Assembly (NCBI GenBank): GCA_025965515.1
Contig: JAOPWU010000127.1
Location: 1-32,267 of the forward strand
Origin: Mycobacterium sp.
Lineage (GTDB): Bacteria; Actinomycetota; Actinomycetes; RYN-182
Reading direction: 5' to 3'
DNA length: 32,267 bases
Shown here piece after piece: positions 8,290 through 16,600 of this stretch (its first letter is position 1; the number at the start of each line of letters is the position of its first letter). A model generated the notes under the pieces. It made no database searches and was not told where the DNA came from. It worked only from the letters and a program-made list of their open reading frames with translations. Position numbers and translations under genes: made by a program.

Positions 8290-8305
8290 GGTGACCTCAC
8301 TCACC
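8290..8305. promoter_or_regulatory. Candidate Crp box GGTGA-N6-TCACC
   Basis: GGTGACCTCACTCACC matches eight of the ten defined positions of the actinobacterial Crp/GlxR consensus TGTGA-N6-TCACA. It lies between marP and the SRPBCC-like gene. Chance matches are expected in GC-rich DNA. Confidence 0.35.
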
Positions 8306-8328
8306 GGTACGAACCGGAGCGAAATCCG

Positions 8329-9510
8329 CTAGTCACAGCCCTGCGTCGAGACGGCCGTGACCGCCGACGCCCCGGCCGTGGCGTCGGGCGCGACCTCCTG
8401 GGCCGTCAGCGCGTACCCGGTCTCGGGGTCGTCCGTGGCCGCCGCGAAGACAACCCCCAGCACCCGGCCGTCGCTCGCCAGCAGCGGCCCGCCCGAGTTG
8501 CCCGGCCGCACGATCGCGCGGATCGCGTACACCTCGCGGGTGCCGTCGCCGTTGCCGTAGATGTCGGGGCTGTGGATCGGCTCCCGCAGCCGGACCCGCG
8601 CCGCACCCGCCGCGAACGGGCCGTTCTCCGGGTACCCGACCACCACCGCGTCGGCGCCCGCGTTCGCCGGGCCGGCGAAGCCGAGCGGCGCCCCGCCCAT
8701 CCCGGGCACGTAGAGGACGGCCACGTCGCGGACCGGGTCGTAGAGCACCACGCGGGCGTCGAGCGTCCGGTTACCGCCCACGTCGACCACGGGCGAGCGC
8801 ACCCCGGCCACCACGTGCGCGTTCGTCATGACGTGGTCGCGGGCGAACAGGAAGCCGCTGCCCTCGAGGCTGCGGCGGCAGCTGAGCGCGTCGCCGCGCA
8901 CCCGCACGACAGTGGTCCTCGCGACCGCGACGGCCCGGCTGTTCACCAGCGCCGGGTCGGGCGGTGCGACCGCGGTCGTGGACCCCGAGCCGAGGCCCGC
9001 GAAGACCTGCGGGAAGCCGTCGCGGCCGAACAGCCGGATGAAGTCGGAGAGGGCGTTCGGCACCGCATCGGGCACCACCGTGCCGACGGCCGCCAGCACC
9101 TGCGACCGGCTGACCTCCCGGGCGAAGGTGCGGTACGGCGACTGGAAGACCGCGACGCCCACCAGGTAGGCGAGCAGCAGGACGCGCGCCACGGACAGCA
9201 GCGCGCCGCCCAGGCTGTCGACGGTCTGCGCCGGGTGCCACGTCACCCGTCTGCGGATCATGCCGCCCAAGGTCGCCAGGAGCACCTGCCCCAGCGTCGC
9301 GCTGAGGAAGACGACGACGAGCCCGACCAGCGCCGAGTGGTTGAGGTTGAACGCGTCCGCGATCGCCGGCGCGAGCTGCGTGCCGAGCAGCGCACCACCG
9401 ATGAAGCCGACGGTCGAGGCGAAACCGACGAGCAGGCCCTCCTGGAAGCCGGAGATCGCGAAGATCACGACCACGCCGAGCAGCACCAGGTCGAGGGCGT
9501 CACCCCGCAC
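8329..9510 (-). CDS. marP: Membrane-anchored serine protease MarP
   Basis: This 393-aa protein is the orthologue of Rv3671c, a periplasmic trypsin-like protease needed for acid resistance in M. tuberculosis through activation of a peptidoglycan hydrolase. The first 150 residues contain four hydrophobic segments of the CvpA/colicin-V-production type (LDLVLLGVVVIF, SALVGLVVVFL and others). The protease domain carries the triad His232 (TNAHVV), Asp262 (VRDVAVL) and Ser339 (PGNSGGP). Cys211 and Cys392 match the disulfide reported for the M. tuberculosis enzyme, implying redox-responsive activity. The GTG start at 9510 has GGGAGG upstream. It follows a cupredoxin lipoprotein on the same strand; the two genes are separated by 48 bp. 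Confidence 0.95.
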   Translation of the reverse strand: MRGDALDLVLLGVVVIFAISGFQEGLLVGFASTVGFIGGALLGTQLAPAIADAFNLNHSALVGLVVVFLSATLGQVLLATLGGMIRRRVTWHPAQTVDSLGGALLSVARVLLLAYLVGVAVFQSPYRTFAREVSRSQVLAAVGTVVPDAVPNALSDFIRLFGRDGFPQVFAGLGSGSTTAVAPPDPALVNSRAVAVARTTVVRVRGDALSCRRSLEGSGFLFARDHVMTNAHVVAGVRSPVVDVGGNRTLDARVVLYDPVRDVAVLYVPGMGGAPLGFAGPANAGADAVVVGYPENGPFAAGAARVRLREPIHSPDIYGNGDGTREVYAIRAIVRPGNSGGPLLASDGRVLGVVFAAATDDPETGYALTAQEVAPDATAGASAVTAVSTQGCD

Positions 9511-9558
9511 CGGAAGACCTCCCGTCCTGCGGGTGGACTCCCGCTCCCGTCGTCGCGG

Positions 9559-9981
9559 TCAGCTGACGACCAGCTCGCCGGCCATGCCCGGGGCATGGAA
9601 CGTGCAGACGAAGTGGTACGTGCCCGGCTTGGTGACCGTGAACGTGACGTCCTTGGTCTGACCAGCGGCCAGGTAATCAATCGTCGGCAGCGGCGCGTCA
9701 CCGGTGAAGGAGTGCGGCGTCTGCCCGGAGGTGTGGACGTGCAGGGTGATGGTCCCAGGGTGGGCCAGCAGCACCTTCGGCGACCACATCAGGTCGTCAC
9801 CGCCGTCGAGGGTGAACACCTGGGTGGTCCCGACGATCGTGGGGGTCGCCGTCGCGGCGGCCATGGCGTGCGTGCTGCCGGACGAACCGGAGCCGCCGCA
9901 GGCGACGGCCAGCAACAGCGGGGCCGCGGCTGCGAGCCGGGCCACCGAACGGGCGGGCGGGGACAACGGACGCGGTGCCAT
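9559..9981 (-). CDS. Cupredoxin-like lipoprotein (plastocyanin-type copper site)
   Basis: This 140-aa secreted lipoprotein begins with an Arg-containing n-region and a hydrophobic core, followed by lipobox LAVAC with the lipidated Cys at 28. A Gly/Ser linker leads to a cupredoxin domain. His90 (TPHSF), Cys126, His129 and Met133 (in VCTFHAPGM) form the C-x2-H-x3-M arrangement of a type 1 blue-copper site, and the strand pattern (TITLHVH, KDVTFTVTKPGTYHFVC) fits the fold. It would carry electrons or bind copper at the outer face of the membrane; its partner is unknown. In M. tuberculosis a membrane thioredoxin-like protein (Rv3673c) occupies this slot between Nudix and marP. ATG 9981 is preceded by GAGGAT 6 nt upstream, readable as a Shine-Dalgarno or as a -10. 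Confidence 0.85.
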   Translation of the reverse strand: MAPRPLSPPARSVARLAAAAPLLLAVACGGSGSSGSTHAMAAATATPTIVGTTQVFTLDGGDDLMWSPKVLLAHPGTITLHVHTSGQTPHSFTGDAPLPTIDYLAAGQTKDVTFTVTKPGTYHFVCTFHAPGMAGELVVS

Positions 9982-10033
9982 GCGGGGATCCTCGCAGCAG
10001 GAGCTGGACGGGCGCAGGCCGGGGCGTTCCGGG

Positions 10034-10786
10034 CTAGAGCGGCAGCGCGCGGAACCGTTCGGTGTCCCACGGGAGCGTCAGCCCGCAGAGGGCGAGCACC
10101 CGGTCCAGCAGCCCCGCCGTGAACCCCCAGACCAGCATCCCGTGGACGTCGAAGGCGGGCCCGACGTAGCCGCGGGGGTGGCGCACCCGCCAGCGGCACT
10201 CCGGGTCGGCCAGCGTGCGCAGCGACACCCGCGCGACGCGGGCGACCTCGGCGGTGTCGACGACCCCGACCGGCGACTCGCGGTCCCACCACGCCACCAC
10301 GGGGGTGACCGCGGAGGCGCTCACCGGGACCCAGAGCGCGGGCAGCGTGGCCAGGACCCGTACCCCGGCCGGGTCGACCCCCACCTCCTCCTCCGCCTCG
10401 CGCAGGGCGGCCGCGACCGGGCCGGCGTCCTCCGGGTCGACCCGCCCGCCGGGGAAGGCGGGCTGGCCGGCGTGCTGGCGCAGCGTCGCGGCGCGCTCGA
10501 TGAGCAGCACCGTCGGCTCCGGCTCGTCGGCCGTGGGGCCGGCCAGCAGGATGAGCACCGCGCTGGCGCGGGTCCCGGTGCTGGGCGGCACGAACCGGCT
10601 GAAGTCCGCGCCCGTCTGCCCGGGCAGGGCCCGGAGCAGCGTCCGGACCGGGCCGGGCAGTGGCAGGCCCTCGACGGCCCCGGTGGCAGGGTCGGCGGCC
10701 ACGAAGAGGTGGGTGTCCGTCAGGGCCGTCGGCTCGGCGACGTCGGGATCCGGCACCCGCAGCGGCCCGCCCGAGGGCCCCGTCAC
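10034..10786 (-). CDS. Nudix hydrolase, CoA pyrophosphatase type
   Basis: This 250-aa Nudix protein corresponds to Rv3672c. The CoA-pyrophosphatase signature [21 protein letters not shown] is followed by the Nudix helix [12 protein letters not shown], as in NudL-type enzymes that split CoA into 3',5'-ADP and phosphopantetheine. The metal-binding Glu residues of REAEEE are intact. The ORF-track entry reaching to 11674 is an artefact of an open shadow frame through nth. The GTG at 10786 gives [10 protein letters not shown] and overlaps the nth stop in a GTGA arrangement (4-nt overlap), indicating translational coupling with nth. The cupredoxin gene follows after 52 bp. Confidence 0.9.
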   Translation of the reverse strand: MTGPSGGPLRVPDPDVAEPTALTDTHLFVAADPATGAVEGLPLPGPVRTLLRALPGQTGADFSRFVPPSTGTRASAVLILLAGPTADEPEPTVLLIERAATLRQHAGQPAFPGGRVDPEDAGPVAAALREAEEEVGVDPAGVRVLATLPALWVPVSASAVTPVVAWWDRESPVGVVDTAEVARVARVSLRTLADPECRWRVRHPRGYVGPAFDVHGMLVWGFTAGLLDRVLALCGLTLPWDTERFRALPL

Positions 10787-11559
10787 AGCTCCGTCGCCAC
10801 CTCGTCCGGCGTCTTCACCAGCTTCGCGGCCCGCTCGGGGTCCGTCGGCCCGATGCCGTACGAGGGGCACAGCGCGGCGATGGGGCAGGCGCCGCAGGCC
10901 GGCGTCCGGGAGTGGCAGACCCGGCGACCGTGGAAGATCACGCGGTGGCTGAGCATGGTCCACTCGGACCGCTCGACCAGCGCGCCGACCTCGTGCTCCA
11001 CCTTCACCGGGTCGTCGGACACGGTCCACCCGAAGCGGCGCGACAGCCGGCCGAAGTGGGTGTCGACGGTGATGCCCGGGACGCCGAAGGCGTTGCCCAG
11101 CACGACGTTCGCCGTCTTGCGGCCGATGCCGGGCAGCAGGACCAGGTCCTCCAGCCGGCCGGGGACCTCGCCGTCGAACCGCTCGACGAGCGCAGCGCCG
11201 AGCCCGATGAGGCTGGTCGTCTTGTTGCGGAAGAAGCCGGTGCTGCGGATCTGCTCCTCGAGCTCGGCCCGGTCCGCCGCCGCGTAGTCCGCCGCGGTCC
11301 GGTACCGGGCGAACAGCGCGGGGGTCACCTCGTTGACCCGCTTGTCCGTGCACTGCGCCGACAGGATCGTGGCGACGCAGAGTTCCAGCGGGGTGGTGAA
11401 GTCCAGCTCGCAGTGGGCGTCGGGGTAGACCTCCGCGAGCTCCCGGTTGATGCGGCGGGCGCGTCGGGTGCGGCCCAGCGGCGTCTCGGTCTCGTAGCGC
11501 CGCGCGGCGGCGGCCGCGGGGTCGGCGGTCGCGCGAGGGCGGGAGGGGACGGGGCGCAC
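10783..11559 (-). CDS. nth: Endonuclease III
   Basis: This 258-aa bifunctional DNA glycosylase/AP lyase removes oxidised pyrimidines in base-excision repair. The helix-hairpin-helix [18 protein letters not shown] contains catalytic Lys148, and VDTH contains catalytic Asp166. The C-terminal [4Fe-4S] ligands follow C-x6-C-x2-C-x5-C (Cys215, 222, 225 and 231). All are intact. The ORF track starts at 11910. The GTG at 11559 ([14 protein letters not shown]) is chosen because TACTGT sits 6 nt upstream, a leaderless arrangement, and the upstream translation is not family-like. It is the first gene of the nth-Nudix-cupredoxin-marP series and is divergent from the RsiG-like gene. It is orthologous to Rv3674c. 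Confidence 0.96.
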   Translation of the reverse strand: MRPVPSRPRATADPAAAAARRYETETPLGRTRRARRINRELAEVYPDAHCELDFTTPLELCVATILSAQCTDKRVNEVTPALFARYRTAADYAAADRAELEEQIRSTGFFRNKTTSLIGLGAALVERFDGEVPGRLEDLVLLPGIGRKTANVVLGNAFGVPGITVDTHFGRLSRRFGWTVSDDPVKVEHEVGALVERSEWTMLSHRVIFHGRRVCHSRTPACGACPIAALCPSYGIGPTDPERAAKLVKTPDEVATEL

Positions 11560-11565
11560 TGCCCG

Positions 11566-11571
11566 ACAGTA
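11566..11571 (-). promoter_or_regulatory. -10 element TACTGT, leaderless start of nth
   Basis: On the minus strand TACTGT is followed by 6 nt and then GTG 11559. Confidence 0.6.
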
Positions 11572-11801
11572 TCCGGGGACCCGGCCGCTGACAGCCTCTG
11601 CCAGCGGCCGGACGAGTGATCGACGACCGGAAGGCTGCCCCGTGCGGGTGTGTCGCAGGGCCGGTCGGGTGCACGTGACGAGCCCGATAGGTCCGGTTGG
11701 GTGGTGACCCTCAAGGGTTGCCGAAAGTTGCGCGATGACATGTACATCGGCCAGGACCGCCGATCCCCCGGAAGGGGGCGAGCACCCAGGACGGATCTGC
11801 C

Positions 11802-12494
11802 ATGGACCGCGCGCCCCACCTCGCCGACACCTCCTCGGCCACGCTTTCCGACGCACGCCGTCTCTCCCTGCCCGAGCAGCGGACCGCGGCGACGCGGGAG
11901 CGGCCGTCACCCCGCCCGACGCTCACCGACTCCGAGCGTGCCGCTCACCGCAAGTCCCAGGCCGAGGCCCGCAGCGCGCGGGCCGCCGCCCGGGCTGCGG
12001 CCCGCGCCATCCCGCCGGTGCGGGTGCCGGAGCTGGCCCACCTGGGCCTCGACGGGCTGCGGACCTACCGCACCAGCCTGCGCGAGGAGGAGGACCGCGT
12101 CTCCTACTGGCGCCGCATCCTCCAGGCGCGTTGGGACACCCTGAACGAGGGCAACGACGTGCGCAACCTGCCGTCGCTGTCGCACGTGCTCACCGACGAG
12201 CGGGTGACGTCCGGCCGGGCCGCGCTGGTCCGCGTCGTGCCCGTCGACGACATCCCGCCGCTCCCCCAGCTCGCAGGGCTGTGGTCCGAGTCGGCGGACA
12301 CGGCCGACGAGGAGACCCGCGCCGACCTGCTGCGCCGGCTCGGCGAGGCGGAGGAGCAGCTGTCGGACTACCGCGGCGCGCTGCACCGCCGCCTCGAGGC
12401 CGCGACGACGGAGCTGATCGCCCGGTACCGGGAGAACCCGCTGCTGTGCCTGAGCGTCCTGCCGCTGCCGGCCGAGGAACTCGAGGCCTGCTGA
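11802..12494 (+). CDS. rsiG: RsiG-like c-di-GMP-binding anti-sigma factor
   Basis: This 230-aa protein contains the RsiG signature E(x)3S(x)2R(x)3Q(x)3D exactly, as Glu97-Ser101-Arg104-Gln108-Asp112 in [19 protein letters not shown] second helix carries Glu184-Ser188-Arg191-His195-Glu199, the same spacing with the last two positions changed. In Streptomyces, RsiG folds as an antiparallel coiled coil with one motif per helix. It binds a c-di-GMP dimer and holds the sporulation sigma factor WhiG inactive. Here a basic Ala/Arg-rich helix (residues 44-69) precedes the first motif, and a [11 protein letters not shown] linker joins the helices. ATG 11802 follows an AGGACGGA-type ribosome-binding site. 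SCO3548 lies in the same chromosomal neighbourhood in Streptomyces. Whether the altered second motif still binds nucleotide is unknown. Confidence 0.82.
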   Translation: MDRAPHLADTSSATLSDARRLSLPEQRTAATRERPSPRPTLTDSERAAHRKSQAEARSARAAARAAARAIPPVRVPELAHLGLDGLRTYRTSLREEEDRVSYWRRILQARWDTLNEGNDVRNLPSLSHVLTDERVTSGRAALVRVVPVDDIPPLPQLAGLWSESADTADEETRADLLRRLGEAEEQLSDYRGALHRRLEAATTELIARYRENPLLCLSVLPLPAEELEAC

Positions 12495-12564
12495 TCTGTA
12501 CCCGAGCCCACGCTGTGAGGCGCGGGTTCGGCGGTCACACCGAGACGTGAGACCGTGGGATGGT

Positions 12565-12588
12565 CACTGGGCGCCGCGGCGCCCAGTG
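12565..12588. terminator. Perfect 24-nt palindrome downstream of rsiG
   Basis: The 12-nt arm CACTGGGCGCCG is followed directly by its exact reverse complement. As RNA this forms a stable GC-rich hairpin. It lies 70 bp after the rsiG stop and 60 bp before the small membrane-protein gene. Confidence 0.55.
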
Positions 12589-12648
12589 CGCCGTCGGCCG
12601 CGACGTCGAGGCCGAACGGACCACACGACCGAGGAGAAACCGACGCCG

Positions 12649-12882
12649 GTGCTCGCCTTCATCCTCGTCACCCCCCTGCTCCTGCTGCTCGGCCTCCTGG
12701 CCATGGAGCGGGTCGAGCGACCGTTCGCACGCGACGCGATCGCCGACGACCTCGAGGTGTTCCTCACGACGGCCCACCCCGAGGACGTGGAGACCTACGT
12801 CAGCGAGGGGTACGCGCAGGCGCTGGACCGGTACTGGCGGCGGCGCCGCCGGGGCACCAAGAAGGTCGCTGCGGGGTCGTAG
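12649..12882 (+). CDS. Small single-pass membrane protein (Rv3675-like position)
   Basis: This 77-aa protein starts directly with a hydrophobic helix (MLAFILVTPLLLLLGLLAMERVE). An acidic cytoplasmic segment follows (RDAIADDLEVFLTTAHPEDVETYVSEGYAQALDRYW), and the protein ends in an Arg/Lys-rich tail (RRRRRGTKK). The ORF track begins at 12547 in the upstream palindrome region. I prefer the GTG at 12649 because the preceding translation is only Arg/Pro-rich. GAGGAGA is present but 11-12 nt away, longer than ideal. It occupies the place of Rv3675 next to crp. The function is unknown. Confidence 0.68.
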   Translation: MLAFILVTPLLLLLGLLAMERVERPFARDAIADDLEVFLTTAHPEDVETYVSEGYAQALDRYWRRRRRGTKKVAAGS

Positions 12883-12938
12883 GGCCCGCCGGCCGTCCTC
12901 ACCCGGGCGCGCCGGATCACCGCCACCAGCCCTCCGCC

Positions 12939-12954
12939 CGTGATGAGGGACACT
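12939..12954. promoter_or_regulatory. Candidate Crp box over the crp -10
   Basis: CGTGA-N6-ACACT matches seven of ten positions of TGTGA-N6-TCACA. It overlaps GACACT (12949-12954), a possible -10 located 7 nt before the crp GTG. The arrangement would suit autoregulation. Confidence 0.35.
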
Positions 12955-12961
12955 GGTCCCC

Positions 12962-13636
12962 GTGGAGCGACTGCTGGCCTCGATGCCCTTCTTCTCGGAC
13001 CTGTCCGCTGACGACCGGGCCACGCTCGCGGAGACGCTGCAGCAGCGCACCTCCGCGCGCGGCGACATCATCTTCCGCGAGGGCGAGCGCGGCGACACCG
13101 TCTACCTCGTCGTCGAGGGCAAGGTGAAGATCACGACCGGCGGCAGCGGCAACCGCGAGAACCTCCTCGCGATCCTGGGCCCGGGTGACGTGTTCGGCGA
13201 GCTGACGCTCTTCGACCCGAGCCCCCGCACCGCCACCGCCACGGCGCTGACCGAGCTGCGCTACGCCTCGCTCAGCCACGACCAGCTCCGCGCCTGGCTG
13301 CAGACCCGGCCGGACGTCGCGGGGATGCTGCTGGCCGTGCTGGCCCGCCGGCTGCGGCGCACCAACCAGTCGATGGCCGACCTCGTCTTCACGGATGTGC
13401 CCGGCCGCGTGGCGAAGGCGTTGCTCGAGCTGTCCGAGCGGTTCGGCGCCCCCGCCGGCGTCGGCATCCGCGTCGAGCACGGCCTCACGCAGGAAGAGCT
13501 CGCGCAGCTCGTCGGCGCCTCCCGCGAGACCGTGAACAAGGCGCTGGCCGACTTCGCGACCCGCGGCTGGCTGCGGCTGGAGTCGCGGGCCGTCGTCCTC
13601 CTCGACCGCGACCGGCTGGCACGCCGGGCCCGGTAG
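12962..13636 (+). CDS. crp: Crp/Fnr-family cAMP receptor protein
   Basis: This 224-aa transcription factor is the orthologue of Rv3676 and SCO3571. The N-terminal cyclic-nucleotide domain includes GDIIFREGERGDTVYLVVEGKVKI and the phosphate-binding cassette GELTLFDPSPRTATATAL, whose Glu and Arg are the usual cAMP contacts. The C-terminal winged helix has LTQEELAQLVGASRETVNKALADF, with the RETVNK recognition helix. The GTG start at 12962 gives MERLLASMPFF, with GACACT 7 nt upstream (probably leaderless). The stop lies one base from the end of the convergent cyclase/ATPase gene, a predicted source of its ligand. Confidence 0.95.
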   Translation: MERLLASMPFFSDLSADDRATLAETLQQRTSARGDIIFREGERGDTVYLVVEGKVKITTGGSGNRENLLAILGPGDVFGELTLFDPSPRTATATALTELRYASLSHDQLRAWLQTRPDVAGMLLAVLARRLRRTNQSMADLVFTDVPGRVAKALLELSERFGAPAGVGIRVEHGLTQEELAQLVGASRETVNKALADFATRGWLRLESRAVVLLDRDRLARRAR

Positions 13637-13637
13637 G

Positions 13638-16600
13638 TCAGGCCCAGGCGGCGAGGTCCGCCTCGACCTGCTCCGCGGCCAGGTCCTGCCCGGTCCGCCG
13701 GGCGATGCCCACCGCCTGCTCCAGCGCCTCCTGCGCGGCATCCGCCATCCCCGTCCGGGCGCTCGCCGACGCGAGCACCCGCAGCGCCGCGACGTGCGAC
13801 CGGGCGTCCTCCGCCGGGATCGCGAGCGCCTCGCGCGCGACCTCCAGGGCCTCCTCGTCGCGGTCGGCCTCCAGCAGCGCCGCCGCGTAGGTGGCCAGCA
13901 GCAGCCGCCGCGAGAACAGCAGCGTGCCGCGCCGGGCCGCGGGCGCGACCTCCTGCAGCGCCGCGACCGCCTCGTCGGTCCGGCCACGCGCCAGCAGCAG
14001 GGCGCCACGCAGGCCGCCCACGCCGACGTAGGCGATCGGCTCGACCTCCAGCCCGGCCAGCCGCTCCCGGGCCGCCCGCTCGCAGCCCGCCGCCTCCCCC
14101 AGCTGCTGCTGGACCCGGTCGGGGCGCCCGTCCCGGGCCGCGCGCTCGGCCTCGTCGAGGTGCGCACAGCCCAGCAGCGCCGTCGCCAGCGCCGCGACCG
14201 CGTGGTGGCCGGCGGCGGCCGCCTCGTCCCGCGCCGTCGCCAGCACCCGGACGGCCTCGTCGGGACGCCCGGCGGCCCGCGCGGCCACCCCCTGCGCCGT
14301 GACCGCCACGGCGCGACCCCAGCCGTCCGCGATCGCGGTGAAGCCCGCCACGGCCTTCCCGGCTGCCTCCTGCGCGGCGGCCACGTCGCCGAGCTCGGCC
14401 GCCGTCAGCGCGACGACGGCCTGGCAGGCCGCGAGCCCCCACCGGTCGCCCTGTTCCTCGGCGATGCCGAGCAGCCCCTGGGCGAGCCCGCGCGCCTCGA
14501 CCAGCCGGCCCTGCAGCGCCCGCACGAACGCTTCCGTCCCGGCGCACCAGGACAGCCCGCCGGTGTCGCCGAGCCGGGTGAACACCTCGGCGGCCTCGGC
14601 GAGCGCCTCCTCCGCCAGGCCGTAGGCGGCGCGGGTGGTCGCGCTCCACGCGAGGTTCTGCAGCGCCCAGCCGGCCCCGCGCAGGTCGTCGACCCCGCTG
14701 GCCAGCGCCTGTGCCGACCGGAAGTGCTCCTCGGCGGCCCGCAGCCGCCCGGCGTAGTAGTCCAGCAGCCCGAGCAGCCGCATCGCGGCGCCGGCGACCC
14801 GGTCCTGCCCGGCCTCGGAGGCCGCAGCCAACGCCTGCACGAGCGTGGTGCGCGCCGCGGCCTCCTCGCCGCGCCGCCGCTGCACGTCGCCCAGCACCAG
14901 CAGCGCCCCCGGCCGCAGGTCGGTCGCGGCCAGCGGCGTGGCCAGCTGTTCCGCGGCTTCGTCGAGCCGGTGCAGGTTCGCGAGCGCCTCCGCCAACGCC
15001 AGCCGCAGCCGCGCCGGATCCTCCGGCAGGTCGTCGGCCGGCAGCCCCTCGCCCAGGTCGAGCGAGCGGCGGAGCTGCCGCACCGCGTCGGTGTAGTCGT
15101 CGCGGCCGAGCGCCGCGAGCCCGAGCCGCGCCAGCGCCCCGACGCCGAGCGGCCGGACCGCGAACGCGGGGTCGGTCTCCGGCAGCCGCATCTCCCGGGC
15201 GAGCCGCGCGGCCCGCTCCACCTGGGACGCCAGCAGCGCGTCGACCTCCGCCGCGGGCCACGGCGCCTCGGTGGCGGCCCAGCGGGCGGCGACCGCGTGC
15301 CGGCGCGCCCGGTCCGACTTCGGGATGCCGGAGTAGGCGACGTCGCGGCTCAGCGTGTGCGCGAACCGGTACACCGACGGCGACGACCGGCGGCGGCCCC
15401 GCCGGTGCAGCCGGTGCCGGTCGTGGCCCTGCTCGGCCGGCTCGGCGAGACCGGTCAACTGCTCCGCCGCTGCGCCGGCCAGCGTCCCCGACACCTCGAG
15501 GAACTGCCGCTCCACCAGCACGGTGAGCGCCTCCGCGACGGTGCCCGCATCGTGGCCGAACGAGGTCAGCGCCGAGCCGGGGAACCGGGTCCCGAGCACC
15601 GCCGCGTCGCGGAGCACTGCCCGCTCCGTGGGCGTGAGGCTGTCGATGCGGGCGGCGAGCACCGCCTGCACGCCGGCCGGCAGGACGTCGTCGGGCAGCC
15701 CGCCGGCGATCGTCCAGCCGCGGTCGGTGTGCCGCAGCACGCCGCGGTCCGCCAGCAGGTGCAGCAGCTCCGCCAGGAAGAACGGGTTGCCCTGGGCCCG
15801 CCCCAGCAGGCTCTCGCGGGCGTCGGGCTCCAGCTCCGCCCCGCCGAGGAACGCCCGCAGCAGGGCGGCGGTGGCCGCGTCGTCCAGCGGGCCGAGCGCC
15901 AGCCGCTGGGCCTCCGGGACGACGAGGTCGCTGCGCCCGAGGATCTCCGGGCGGCCCAGCCCGAGCAGCAGCACCCGGGCGGGCAGCCGCTGCGCCAGCC
16001 CCCGCAGCAGGGTGACGGTCGCGGGGCCCGCCGCCTGCAGGTCGTCCACCACCAGCAGCAGCGGCAGCTCCGCGGCGGCCGCCCGCAGCACGGCCCGGAC
16101 GGCGTCGGCCACGGCGTCGCGCCGCTGCGGGTCCACGGGCGCCACGCCGTCCCGGCCCGCGGCCCCGGCCGCCTCGCCGAGTCCCAGCAGCTGCCCCAGC
16201 AGGTCGCCCAACCGGGCCCGCGCCGGGCCGTCCTCGCCCGGCAGCAACCGCGCGAGCAGCCGGCCCAGCCGCTCCTGCACCCGCTCCGGGTCGTCGGTGT
16301 CCTCGATGTCGGCCAGGGTGCGGATCCAGTCCGCGACCGGCGCCAGCTCGCGCCCCTCCCCGTACGGCGAGCAGCGGCCCCAGAGCAGCCGGGCGTCGGG
16401 CAGCTCCCGGCTGAACCGGATCAGCTCCTGCGCCAGCCGCGTCTTGCCGACACCGGCCTCGCCCGTGACCAGCAGGGTGTCGGAGGCGCCGCCGTCGACC
16501 ACCTCCAGCCAGCGCGCGACGAGCGTCCCGAACGCCTCCTCGCGGCCGACCAGCGGGGCCTCGTCGCCGATGCCGACCCGCTCCTGCGGGGCGGTGCGCA

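Noticed and set aside
10787-11674. N-terminal extension of the CoA-Nudix ORF through nth
   Set aside because: Shadow of nth; the GTGA overlap at 10783-10786 gives the proper start.
12508-12536. TGTGA...TCACA sequence before the small membrane-protein gene
   Set aside because: The half-sites are 16 nt apart, far wider than the 6-nt spacing of Crp sites.
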